A DNA stretch of 64,000 nucleotides from contig CP114490.1 in the NCBI GenBank assembly GCA_027186245.1, forward strand, positions 9,246,501 through 9,310,500, in the 5' to 3' direction. Numbering within the stretch: position 1 is the first letter of the stretch; every line of letters begins with the position of its first letter. The stretch comes from Coriaria nepalensis (Eukaryota; Streptophyta; Magnoliopsida; Cucurbitales; Coriariaceae). A model generated the notes under the pieces. It was not told the DNA's origin, ran no database searches, and worked only from the letters and a program-made list of their open reading frames with translations. Shown one piece after another: positions 37,701-48,896 of the stretch. A program made the translations under genes and the position numbers.

Positions 37701-39593
37701 TTTACACTGGAAAAGTAGCGAAAATTGCTTAAGAACTCATTTTTATTTCGCCGAGTACATTTGCATTTGGACTTAGAAAAGTTCCACCCAAACTATAGTT
37801 TCCTCTCAAGCACCCTCAAGCTATTCTTCATGTATTCAACTTACCTTACTCAGTTTGGTTCCATAATTTTCGGTTTATTGATGACTAAATTAGACTTTTA
37901 CCCTTTAAACTCTCTAATAACTAGTCTTATGTTCTCAAAATTAAAATAACTAGAGATAAATCTTTACCTTTTATAAACTAGACATAAGTCCTTCATGGTC
38001 AATTGTTTTGCACTGATATAAAATGCTTAGTTAGATATGCCATGTCAGCAAATATTATTAAGTAATCAATATAAATTTTCTTTAATTTATTTGAATCCTA
38101 TTTGTCTAAATATTATTCTCTTTCCCCTAAACTATTATATTATTATTCTTTTCAACTCATCTTCCACCTTCATCCTCAACCTTTTTCTGATTAGAGGATA
38201 TGCCCACCCATTGCCGTTTACCCCTCTTCCTCCCATATTTTCTTCCTCTCTCTCTAAGGACATAATGCCACGCCGTTACCCATTTGTCAAACACACTTTT
38301 GCACTTGTCTCTAAATTGATTTCCCACCTTTCACTATATAAGGCAAGTATTTGGCCAAGTGAAAAGGAAATCAACAGAGTATAAGAAGAGAAAAGGAGAG
38401 GGAGAGGGAGAGAAAAGGAAATCAACAGAGTATAAGAAGAGAAAAGGAGAGGGAGAGGGAGAGGGAGAAAAAGAGGAGAGAAGGATAAAAAAGGAGGGAG
38501 GAAAAGGACACCAACCTTATGAGACCATTTAGCTTGGAATTCATTGTAAATAAAGCATTATCTACAACACAACACAAGTATGTTCTCTATTTGTTGTCTG
38601 TGGTGTTGGGATTGTTGGAATTGATGTAATGTAGCATGCTGAACATTGAGTTAATGAAAATGTAGTTATTGCTTGGTGTTGTGATTTTATATAATATGTT
38701 GGAAACTGAGATTATATTGTATGAATATATACACATTCTCTAAATAAATATTGAAAGCACCACTAGATTCATAAAATGAAAAATAAAAAAAATATTATAC
38801 TAGTTAGTTAATCAAGTAATTTACATAGCATGACATAAGCATAACATTATAGTGAAGTGCTATCGGATCAAGGAAGACCCGACAAAGAGGTCGTTAATCC
38901 CAGAGATAATTGGTTAGGTCGGATCCCACAGAGAGATCGCTAACCCATATGCTGAGATTGTCATGGCGAACCTCACAGAGAGGTCGTTGACTCAACAGTT
39001 ATAGAAATGCCAGTGGCAACACTCTCAGGGTCCAAAGCAGTAGTAATTGAAAGAGCATGGCATTTGCAAAGTATTTTATAGGAATATTTAGAGTGATTTA
39101 TTTGAGTTATTTAACATGTTTGACATAGTGTTTTGTGCACGTGAGTTAGGATAATTACTTACTAAGCTTTTAGCTCATAGTAATTGCTTGTGTTGTAGGT
39201 TAGTATAAAAGCAAATTCATAATTTCAGGATTTGGTAAATGAAGTGTGGTCAACCTAGTGTGAAGTATATATGGTACCTGACCTATGGAAAGATATGAAA
39301 CTTTATAAATGTATTTTGGAAAGTATTTTGAGAAAGTTATATAAGATAACATTTTGTTTGTTGACAAAGTTATGGATGAGATCATATTATATATATCATA
39401 CCAATGTTTTGGAGTTTAGCTATGATTAAATAAACAAATATAGAATTTTGATAAAGTTTAAAATTAATCCGTATTTTAGCCAAAAGCTTTCATGTTAAGA
39501 AGTAATACTCCTACTAGTTATATTATAATATTTCTAATTTTCTTAAAAATAATTTAATTTTTTTTTATATATAGCTAGTAGGGAGTCATTACA
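37700..39593 (+). repeat. Probable LTR of a Ty3/gypsy element
   Basis: The right end is supported by a degenerate tRNA-Met primer site (agttagtatcagaga, starting near 39595) preceded by ttaca. The segment contains purine-rich tandem repeats, repeated cacagagaggtcgttgac-like phrases (38880-39000) typical of gypsy LTRs, and an aataaagc near 38548. The left end is a guess. Confidence 0.45.
38357..38470. repeat. Purine-rich tandem duplication, about 54-bp unit
   Basis: The block aaaaggaaatcaacagagta followed by taagaagagaaaaggagagg occurs twice in a row (from about 38359 and 38413). It runs into a GA/GGA-rich tail. Confidence 0.85.
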
Positions 39594-42500
39594 AAGTTAG
39601 TATCAGAGACAAGTTATAATGATTTTGTAGATAAACCCCATATGTACAATACACACAGGTGATCATTTCATTCACTATAAGTATTATGTCCTAAAGTTAT
39701 AATTTAAAAATTCTATACAATGAAATAAGTAATGAGAGATAGTTAAGCAGACATGGTTAAGACGTTAATGATTTACTTTTAATATCGATATTTACAGTGA
39801 TATTAATTAAGCTTTGTTTTAAGATTATGGATGATTTCAGGAATGCCATGTTAGGCTTTTGGTGGGGACATTTAGTGAGTTTATAGAGAGTCAGCGTGGG
39901 ATAAATTTAGTGTTAACTTTTTATATGGTCATGCCCCCTACCTTTAAGGGATATGAAGGCTGGAGATACTTACAACATTGGGTGTTCGAGATAGAAGTTA
40001 CATGCATAGGGGGAGACATATCTCAAGAACTATGGACTTGACTAACCATATGCTAATTGAGAGGCGAGGCTAGGAACTGGTGGCAGAATATGACATTATT
40101 TGCAAGAAATATTTCCCAGATAGGTTTTAGGGCAATGATATTAGGTCATTTTATGCCCAATATCCTTATGGAGCCTATGGAGGTTTCATAAGAGGATCTA
40201 GAAATAGTAATATTATACTCATAGAAATTAGGGTTACCAACTTTTATAGTTGTACCTAACCATTAACCACAAACATTATTTTTTTTTTTTAAAGTCGGCT
40301 AACATAGGTTATGACTCTTTATAATAATGAAGTATAATTTGTGGGTATGTTTTGATGTCTACATAGTAAATTGGCCTTGTCAGATATAAAAGATAGTGGA
40401 TAAGTATTATGGGTTATGATCAAATTTTATAATGTAAATAGTGATCAATAAATATATATAAAATATGTTTTCTAGTAAATCTGTCTCATCATTAGAAGGA
40501 TTAATATGTTATGTTTAATTTAATATAGGGAATAAGAGATTCTTCGCTCAGCTTTAGTAGAAACATGCCAAGAGGGAGTACTGCTAATGCATCCTCCTCT
40601 AGTAGACATAATGGCAGTCCATCTAATGACCTAAATCAACAAGAGTGAAGAAATTTAACTCGTAGGAAAAGTGAGATGTTAAGCACCTTGCTCAACAAAA
40701 ATAACAACTTCAAGAAATGTTACTACTACAACAACCAGTACCCCCACCTCGAGCGGAAAATTCAAACTTTACAGTTGAAAATTTTATGAAATATAAACTT
40801 CCTTAATTCTCAGGCGATCATGATCTAAAGACGGTTGAGAACTAGATCAGAACCTTGGAAAGACCCTTTGACTTTGCAAAACTTCATGATGCTGACAAAG
40901 TGTATTGTGCTGCATATTTAATGCGCGGGGATCCAAGCTACTGATGGGAGACTATGATAAGTATCCATAATATTATAGAAATGACATGGCTGAAGTTTTA
41001 GAAGTTCCTAGAAAATAAATATTTAACTGTAGCCTTATTAGAAGAGAAAGAAGAGAATTTTCAAACTTACGAAGGGGTAACATGACGATGTAAGAATTAT
41101 TGTGAAAGTTCGATGAATTGTCCAAGTATGCGCTATATCTTGTGGCTACAAATACCTTAAAGGTGAAATATTTTAAGAAAGTTCTTGATTCTGAACACGC
41201 AAGAACTTAAAGGTAGTAGATTTGGATGATGCACCTTTTTCAAATGTTGTTGATAAGGCTACGAGAATTGATCGATTACGAATTATACAGAAGTAAGAAA
41301 AGAGAGAAGTTATAGAAAAAGAAAATAAAGGTGGAATAACTTTTGAAGTATAAAGTAGTATCCAATTCTCTACATCAATAGTTTTTAGGGATTAATGAAA
41401 TTTTATTCCATGATGGAACAACAGGAAGAGGCCAAGAAATTTGAATGGTAAAGGCATAATCGAAATCAAAACATGGACCGGAACAAGAAGAACAAGGTTC
41501 AAGACTCTTCGAATTGTGTGAAAGTTCTTGACGCCAACAAAGTGTATTATACGGCATGTTTAATGCATGTTGGTGCAAGCTACTGGTGGGGCACCATGAC
41601 AAGTATCCATAATGTTGGATAAATGACATGGCCAAAGTTTTAGAATTTGCTAGAAGACAAGTATTTAACCACGGCCTTATTAGACTTTACGAAGGGGTAA
41701 CATGACGATGGAAGAACTGCTATGAAAGTTAGAAGCTCGATAAATTGTCTATGTATGTGCCACATCTGGTGGCTATGAATACATTAAAGGTGAAATATTT
41801 TAAGAAAGTCCTTGATCATGACACATGTAAGGACTTAGAGGTAGCGATTTGGATTATGCACATTATTCAAAGTAGTTGATAAGGCTATGATAATTGATTG
41901 TGCACGAATGATTCAAGATAGAGAAGTTGTAGGAAAAAAAAAACAAAGGTGGAATGACTTCTGAAGTACAAAATAATGTCTAATTCTCTCCACTAATAGC
42001 TAGTGGGGATTAATGAAATTTTAATCCATGATGGAACGTCAGAAAGAGGTCGGGAAATTTGAATGGTCAAGGTTCTAAGAATCAGATCAAATGCAGAATG
42101 AGGACCAAAACAAGAAGAACAAGGTTCAAGGCCCCTAATTTCAAGAAAAACCACCCATCAATGCAACAAGTGCGGAAAAAACCACTTTAGAGAATGTAAA
42201 GCCAGAAGTATAGGATGCTATAACTGACATGAAGAAAATTTCGCTAGAATTTGTAATAATCCAATCAAGGATGAAGGACAATATGAGATGTGCAATGCCA
42301 AAATATTTACCATCACCCGAGGTGAAGCAAAGCATGTCCATCCATTATCATATTATAGTATATTCTAATTTATGAGATTCTTACTTTTATTTTAATGAAC
42401 TCAGGTGCAATACATTCATTTGTTGTACTAAAGTTTGTTAGTAAAATTAAACACCCCATAGACCAATTAGCTAAGGTATTCAATATGACACAACCTTCGG

Positions 42501-42870
42501 CGGACATGTTGGCATCAACTCATTGGTTAGGAGCCATATCGATGAAACTAGTTGAAATGGAAGTTGTTTGCAAATCTTGTCGTGCTAGATATGAAAGATT
42601 TCAATGTTACATTAGGAATGGAATGACTCTCAAAATACATCGCTACAATACTTTCTAAGGAAAAATGTGGTATTCGACTTGGTAGGAAAAGAAAAGTTTA
42701 AATTCATCAATGATTCAAAGAGAAGATAAATCCAATTAGTATCCACAAGAAAATCGACATGACTATTTAAGAGTGGTTGTGACAGACAACTTGCATGCAT
42801 AGTGGCTACGACAAAGGAACAACAAGTAAAACCTGAAGATGTTCGTGGTCACGCAACCTAAATAGGCGTG
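39594..42870 (+). mobile_element. Ty3/gypsy relic: gag (partly duplicated), zinc knuckles, protease
   Basis: A first gag-like fragment lies at 39920-40115 (PPTFKGYEGW, LRGEARNWWQNM). A second gag starts near 40780 (FSGDHD, IRTLERPFDF, DADKVYCAAYLMRGD). Part of that gag is duplicated in tandem. Knuckles follow near 42155-42235 (CNKCGKNHFREC), then an aspartic protease near 42395-42560 (LMNSGAIHSFVVLKFVSKI, LASTHWLGAI). In the second position Asn replaces the catalytic Asp usually seen in this motif. RT, RNase H and integrase are absent. Stops are numerous, so the element is dead. Confidence 0.75.
40880..42140 (+). repeat. Tandem duplication of a 0.6-kb gypsy gag segment
   Basis: Copy 1 (about 40880-41512) and copy 2 (about 41518-42140) align from acaaagtgtatt to aagaagaacaaggttcaag. 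They have scattered substitutions and a small deletion near 41690 in copy 2. Confidence 0.8.
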
Positions 42871-44716
42871 TGACCACTATTTTCCCTTTTACCCATTTTT
42901 TACTAAATGTAAAGGTTTTTTTGAAAAATAGGAACTTTTGACTAATTCCAAGGGATTTTCAGCAAAGAAAAAATTTCATTAGACAAATTTAAGGGTGTTT
43001 TCATCAAATATGAGGATCATTTGGCAAAGAGAAAGGTTTGTTTAACTCATTCTAACGATATTCCACCAAGATAGTCATTTGGCTACAAGAGGGATTTTCA
43101 AGAGCTTTTCATTCTTGCTCACCAAGTGAAAAGTCTTGCCTCCCAAACAACACTTGGGCCTTGAGTGATTATAAATAGGACCCTCCGCCGAAGAAGATAG
43201 GACAACACAACAATGACATAGAACAACCTCCAATAAACAACAACACTACAATTCACCCACAAAGTCCTCCAACACGATCCAACCGGCCAAATGCATGTTC
43301 GCTTGATCCTTTAGTGGATGCATCTTCTTTTCATTAAAGTCTTTTCATTGTAAGTCGTAATGAATTATTTGGTATTATCAGTCATTATATTTTGCTATAT
43401 CTGCTCTAACTTATATGATTTGGTTGAACGCTTCTATAGTGTTCAATTACCTTTTATCATTTTTGAAGCTTTTATTTATATTTATTGATTTCTTTGCTCA
43501 GTAAATTCTGTATCGAAGAATATTAGAACTCTTTTAGCTTTTTGTACCGCTTCAATCGCTTTATTAGTAGTTAGACTCCTTATCATTTACAAGCTTTCAT
43601 CTAAATTATCACTTTATCTTTTACATCAATTTATCAATTTTTATTTATCTTTTACATTATTTGCCACCTTTTTAGTTAGTTTACAAGCTTTATTTAGATT
43701 AGTTCGATCAAATTTTTATTTTTTTTTAACTTCTGGCACGCCTGCACACTTGTCAACATATCAACACATTGCTCCCGAGTTTAAAACGACTCGTGATTAG
43801 TGAACCGTCAGCCAGCACCGCGGAAATTGGCATCAATAGTGCATAATATTTTCACTAATTATAAATATATTTTTGTTTGATTACATGTAGGATATAACTT
43901 AAGATAAATCAACCAACCTTGTATGCTTGTTTCTTGATTTAACCTCTCTTTCTTGATTAATTATTTTCATTAAATTAAATTTAGATAGTTTGTTCTAAGT
44001 TAATTAATGAAAATTGATTAAATAAAGACTTTATTTTACTTAAGGAAAAAGTAAAGAAATATCAAGATAATCGATTAGTAATTATTTTAGGATTATTATA
44101 TTTAAAAGAGAGTCAAAGATAAGTCCAATTATTTGACTAGATCTCATATTTAGGGATAGCAAATGATTTATTAACTCTACGTATACTATACATTTTTGTC
44201 CTTTTGAAATCTACTTTCTAAATTGTAGTTTTGTTATTGAATTTTCTTTTTCTTTATTTACATATTAGTTTAATTGCTAACCTCCCTTGGTATATTAGGT
44301 TTTTGAATTTTTATTAAGCTTTGAATTTTGTTTTAGTTGTGTCTATAACTTATAAATTAGAAACAATCTTCTACAGGAATGATCATTGATTCATATTTTA
44401 CTCAATAAAGATATCATTTTATTCAGGGATTTGAATAATACGACTATAATCATATCACCAATAAATATGTATAAAAATAATATGAAACACAATAAATATG
44501 TACCACTATAAATATTGAGAAATCCTTATATGCACATGGACATGGTATATTACCATACGACATACCGAATATGATCTTATCCATAAATGTTACTCTCATA
44601 TATAATGTGCATGATAGATATATATATTTGTCTTTGATATACCACAATAATAACAAATGGAATCAAGCAATAGCATCAAATTTTGATAAAGAGAGAATGC
44701 ACTTAGTGGCGAAGCA
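42871..44716 (+). repeat. LTR-like gypsy (Tat-type) remnant, then AT-rich DNA
   Basis: About 42871-43740 resembles the 3' part of the LTR at 55837-57160. Both have a TATA-like ataaatag followed by aggaccctccgccg or a variant, later gctcagta and agctttttgt, and both end just before a TGGCACGCC-like primer region (acttctggcacgcctgcac at 43728). No coding sequence follows. 43850-44716 shows nothing recognisable. Confidence 0.4.
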
Positions 44717-44990
44717 GGGCAAGCTAGTAAGTAGAGGGAGGAGCGTCCGATAGAGTGTAGGGGTGGTCGCAAAGTACAAGGCGAGAGAGCCGAGAGAGAG
44801 AGGTGAGGAGAGAACACTAAGTTAGAACTTAGAAGGCAAAATTTATCTAACGGGGAGAGCCGGGCAAGCTTGCCGGGAGAAGTGCACGGCAGAGTGTAGG
44901 GGTCACGAACTACAAGGCAAGACAGCCGTGAGAGAGACGAAAGAACCCTAAGTTAGAACTTAAAAGGCAAAATTTATCTAATTGGGTTGG
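44717..44990. repeat. Two-copy tandem repeat, about 130-145 bp
   Basis: Both copies contain gggcaagct, gagtgtaggggt, actacaagg-type text, ccctaagttagaactta-like text and aaggcaaaatttatctaa. The unit is GC-richer than its surroundings. Confidence 0.75.
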
Positions 44991-45074
44991 AATCAAATGC
45001 AGTGTGCACTCCCACATTTTTAATAACTTCTAAATCTTTTTTCCTTTATGATACCCAGGGACTGAAATTAAAAT

Positions 45075-45365
45075 TCTTCCCAAACCTGGTCCCATCCTAT
45101 AATATAGAACCGGTACCGAATCTGATACTTTATCTCGTACCTAAAATCAATACTGGTAATAGATCCGAAACTGAAATTTCCATCAGGACCAAAATTTTTA
45201 TCCACCTCTACGTATTACCACCAATCTTTGAAATTTAACAAGACCAGATACCAGTATCACAAATCAATACCAATATCAGGCCGGAAACTGAAATTACCCC
45301 GAAATTTCCGGTGGGACTGAAATTATTCTTCCCCTACTTACTACCACTAATCTTTGGAATTTTTC
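45075..45365. repeat. Two-copy direct repeat, about 130 bp
   Basis: The phrases accgataccagtatc-like, gaaactgaaatt and taccacyaatctttgraatt occur in two successive, diverged copies. Confidence 0.55.
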
Positions 45366-45598
45366 AAGCTCATGATAAAGAATGATTAGATCTGGGTACG
45401 CATTCTAGATTTTGATGCTCGAATAGTTTATCTCGTAAAGGAGCAAGCGTATCTTTTTCTTCATCTCAGTATCTGCACAAATATTTCATGGAACACAAAA
45501 GGTTACAAGCGATTACAAGTGTGCAAACCAATGCTAATTAATCATGAGTATGTTCCACTAGTTCCGAATTGAAAATTAAAGGGAAGTATAATCCTACA

Positions 45599-47816
45599 TC
45601 AAGCAGCCGAACTAAGCCCAGATGACTTAACAATGGCGCTCACTCTTTCTACAAAAGTTTTGGATGTTATTTTCTTGCCAGGCACGTGGAATGGATTTGA
45701 TACTGCATCGACATAGGCAGCATGGAATCTTCTAAAAAACTACACAAAAAATTGCACAAGAACACAAAAACAGGGATGTCAAGAGATCATATCAGAAAAT
45801 ATATGGGTTTAAGATGTTACAGACGTAGTGTAATTTGCACAAAAAAACAAGGACAAAATAATGTTAAAAAAATTGTATTTCAATCCAAACTTAGAGAGAA
45901 TTGAGTAAATTGCTTCAAAAGGTGCCAAGATTTAGAATTTAAGTTCCCAAGCTTGATGGTATTACAGGGAATTTACCACATTAGTGCATCAATTATTATG
46001 ACTTAGTTATGGGCGCATTATGAAACCATATTTTATTTAGGCTTAGTCAATTTGACAACTACTATGATTTGGATGAGCATTTGTAATAAGCTGGAGATTT
46101 ATGGAAGCATACTGGATTTTAAATCCAAGCTGGAGTTCTCAATGTTATGCCAAATAATCCAAACTAGACTTTCAAGCTGACCTTTCAACCTTGTTTCTGT
46201 GTTAAGGTTTCTTTTCGTTCAACATTTGATACTCCAGATTTTATTGAAAATCCGACTTGGATCAACAAACTCAAGTTGTCACAAATGTTGCTCTAAGCCT
46301 TACACACGTTCTAACAAAAATACAGTCAGTAGAGATTCAAACATATATTAGATAAGAGTATAAAGACAATTGTTTAATCTTAAACCGTAATAACTTATTA
46401 AAGGGATAAAATCAAGTGGTACATTTTGAAGAAATGAATCCCAGTTGTCGACATGAAAAGGAAAGGATCTCTTTTTATTATTATTAAATTTAATTTTTAT
46501 TTAGTTTTATTATTATTCTATTTATAGAGGGGAAGAAAAAACAAAAAGCAAGAAAAAAAAGAAACAAACAAAAAAATTGAGAGGATCTAAACCCAAAATT
46601 TTCTGCTCATTTAACCATATAGAAACTATAACGAGGAAAAGAGAACCACAGATTTTTTCCGTATCAAAACTGGACAATGAACGAAAGTATCCATTTTTAT
46701 TAGAAATACTGCAAGTTGAGAGCTTTAGAAGCATTGGGAATTTGAATAGCCCAATAAGGTGAACTTGTGAAAGGACTAACATGATCAGAAATCCAGAATG
46801 ACATCCTAAACTTGATTGCTTATAGAACAGGCCAATATTGCATCACACTTTTCAAACACAGGCCAGTTGCTAAATAATATGGGATTAGATCCATAGGAGA
46901 AACTGTAATGATATTATGATAGTGACAAAAACCATCCTAACAAACCGTCCAAAAAATTTGGGCTGCTGCATCATTTCTTGGAAACCTCGTTATGGAATCA
47001 TCCTATGATAATCAATCACCAAATGAAAAGTAAGAGACCCTAAGGTACAAACTGTTCAAGAAACATTCCAAGACACAGTCTTGCTTTAGGTGAAGTATTC
47101 CACTCCTAGGTTACTAGATATATCAACGAAGCAATGAGTAAAAACAGTTATTTCTTAGTCACTTGATCCATACCGATACTCACATTTCTCATATCAGCAT
47201 CTTTGACATCAAGATCTGTTGTGACTAAGATGAACTTCACTTTTGTATTAGTCAAATAACCGAAACTGAAACAGATGTAAGTTAACAGGAACATCATCAA
47301 CCATCAAAGTGGATCACAGTCATTATACAATAAACAAAATACTCACACTTTGTAATTTTCAGTGGGATAAAGTAGACCTAGAAATGTCTCGTCCAAAGTC
47401 GGTCCAGATTTTCGTGGATTATTCACTGTATATAAAACACCATAAATTCAATCATATGATTTTCCTGGAACTAAAAAAAAAAAAATCGAAGCCTCAAATT
47501 CTGAAACTTCAACAGTGATCGAGCAACAATGTAAGGGAAAGTAGTACAATACCTCGCTCGTCAACGACGTCGAGGGAGCAATGAACGATGTGATGGAGCT
47601 TGAGAGCATCATCGGCCTCTGCGAAGCTCTGTATATACAGCGGATTGTTCTGGACCCAATCAAACAAAGAAGAAGAAGAAGAAGATAAACCGATCAAACC
47701 ACAAAATTAGAGGTATCGTAAAATTGAGGCAGGAAATTGAAACTAAAGATCATTGTGCAGAAAATTCTAGCATGCGGCGCCACCTGGCGGCCGACGACGG
47801 CGACGCAGACGATCAT
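45599..47816 (-). CDS. TRAPPC2L: Trafficking protein particle complex subunit 2-like protein (TRAPPC2L), five exons
   Basis: TRAPPC2L is a small longin-fold subunit of the TRAPP tethering complex on the Golgi. Exons on the minus strand: 47816-47784, 47649-47553, 47425-47347, 47265-47184 and 45739-45599. All are GT-AG and in phase, giving 432 bp, or 143 aa, the normal family length. Exon 1 encodes only MIVCVAVVGRQ; exon 2 continues NNPLYIQSFAEADDALKL; exon 3 NNPRKSGPTLDETFLGLLYP; exon 4 GYLTNTKVKFILVTTDLD; exon 5 FFRRFHAAYVDAVSNPFHVPG and the tail ending GLSSAA. The whole family pattern is present and no break is seen. Intron 4 is about 1.4 kb. A longer open frame from 47697 through the exon 2 acceptor is not the real start, because only the short exon 1 supplies the conserved N-terminus. 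Confidence 0.93.
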
Positions 47817-48597
47817 CTTCTCCTGTTGGATCTTCGTCTTTGCTGGAGGTCAGGGACAACGGTGGGAAAGAAACGGAGGAAGATCTGGTGTGCTTGGTTG
47901 TTTTGTGCTCTGTGCTGTAGACTTAATCTGGACGGTTCAAACGGGCGCTGGGCCGGGCCAACCCCTAAAAAGAATGGGAGGGATCGAGTTCGTCGTTCAT
48001 TAAATATATGCTCGAATTCACTTGGGTTTAAAATTGGTCGGATTCGGTCTCGCCTTTTTTAAATAAATAATAAATAAATAATTTTTTATTTAAATAAAAG
48101 TTTTATTATATATTATTAAATAAATAAAGATGATTAAATTATTTATTTAATTATTATAATTTTGAAAAATAACTTTATGAACTTATAGAAGAAAAAATAA
48201 ATTTTACAATAAAATAATAAATTAAAAAATATTAAAAAAGCATAATCTATTATCTATTTATTAATAGTAGTTGGTCATTGGTTGACTATAGAACTGCTTC
48301 CCGCTTCAAAAATTTCTATATTTAAGAACAAATTCTCAAATTATTAAAGCAATTCTTCATTATGAGTTGTATGTTAATTTTGATAAATTTCATGCTCCCA
48401 ATCTATTATGTATAATAATATTTTAATAAAGTCTTCTTATCTTCAATAATTCTACCACCTATACTGGTTGCTGATTCTGAAGAAACCGTTGAAACAGAAA
48501 CAGTTAAGACATCATCTCGTACAAGCCGTGCTAGTACAAGAAATTATATAGAGCTTTTCTTCCACTAATCCAAAAAGCATAAAGATTCTAATTCTTT
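47817..48597. other. Region upstream of TRAPPC2L
   Basis: The first 200 bases are GC-rich and probably hold the promoter and 5' leader of the minus-strand gene. 48060-48480 is very AT-rich. 48480-48560 has a short open, coding-like frame (Glu/Thr/Ser-rich) that I cannot assign. Confidence 0.4.
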
Positions 48598-48896
48598 TGC
48601 ATGAGAATTAAAAAATAGGAAATCGGCTTTGAGGGCTCTATGCTATTTTTTACATTATGTTTTTTTGTTTCTCTCTCCTTGTGAGAGTTGCTCCCTTTAT
48701 ATATAAATCATACGGCTAATTACAAAGCTAAATATCAACCATTACATTGGACTATCCAAGGTAAGAATAAACGCCTATCAATTATCTGCCTATATATAAT
48801 ATATTCTTCTATATATAACTAAACTAAATAAGGTATAATATATATGATGCCTTAATAGACTGGCCAACACATATCCAGTTGTAAATTCTTCTAACA
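48598..48896 (-). repeat. 3' LTR of the reverse-strand copia element
   Basis: About 299 bp, beginning TGTTAGAAG at 48896 after the polypurine tract and probably ending CATGCA at 48598. It contains a tatataaa box and a ctctcacaagg-type leader. The far end is less certain. Confidence 0.55.

Noticed and set aside
47509..47697. Start of TRAPPC2L at an ATG at 47697 with a Ser-rich N-terminus
   Set aside because: The frame runs through a clear acceptor at 47650. The conserved N-terminus MIVCVAVVGRQ is encoded by a separate exon at 47784-47816.
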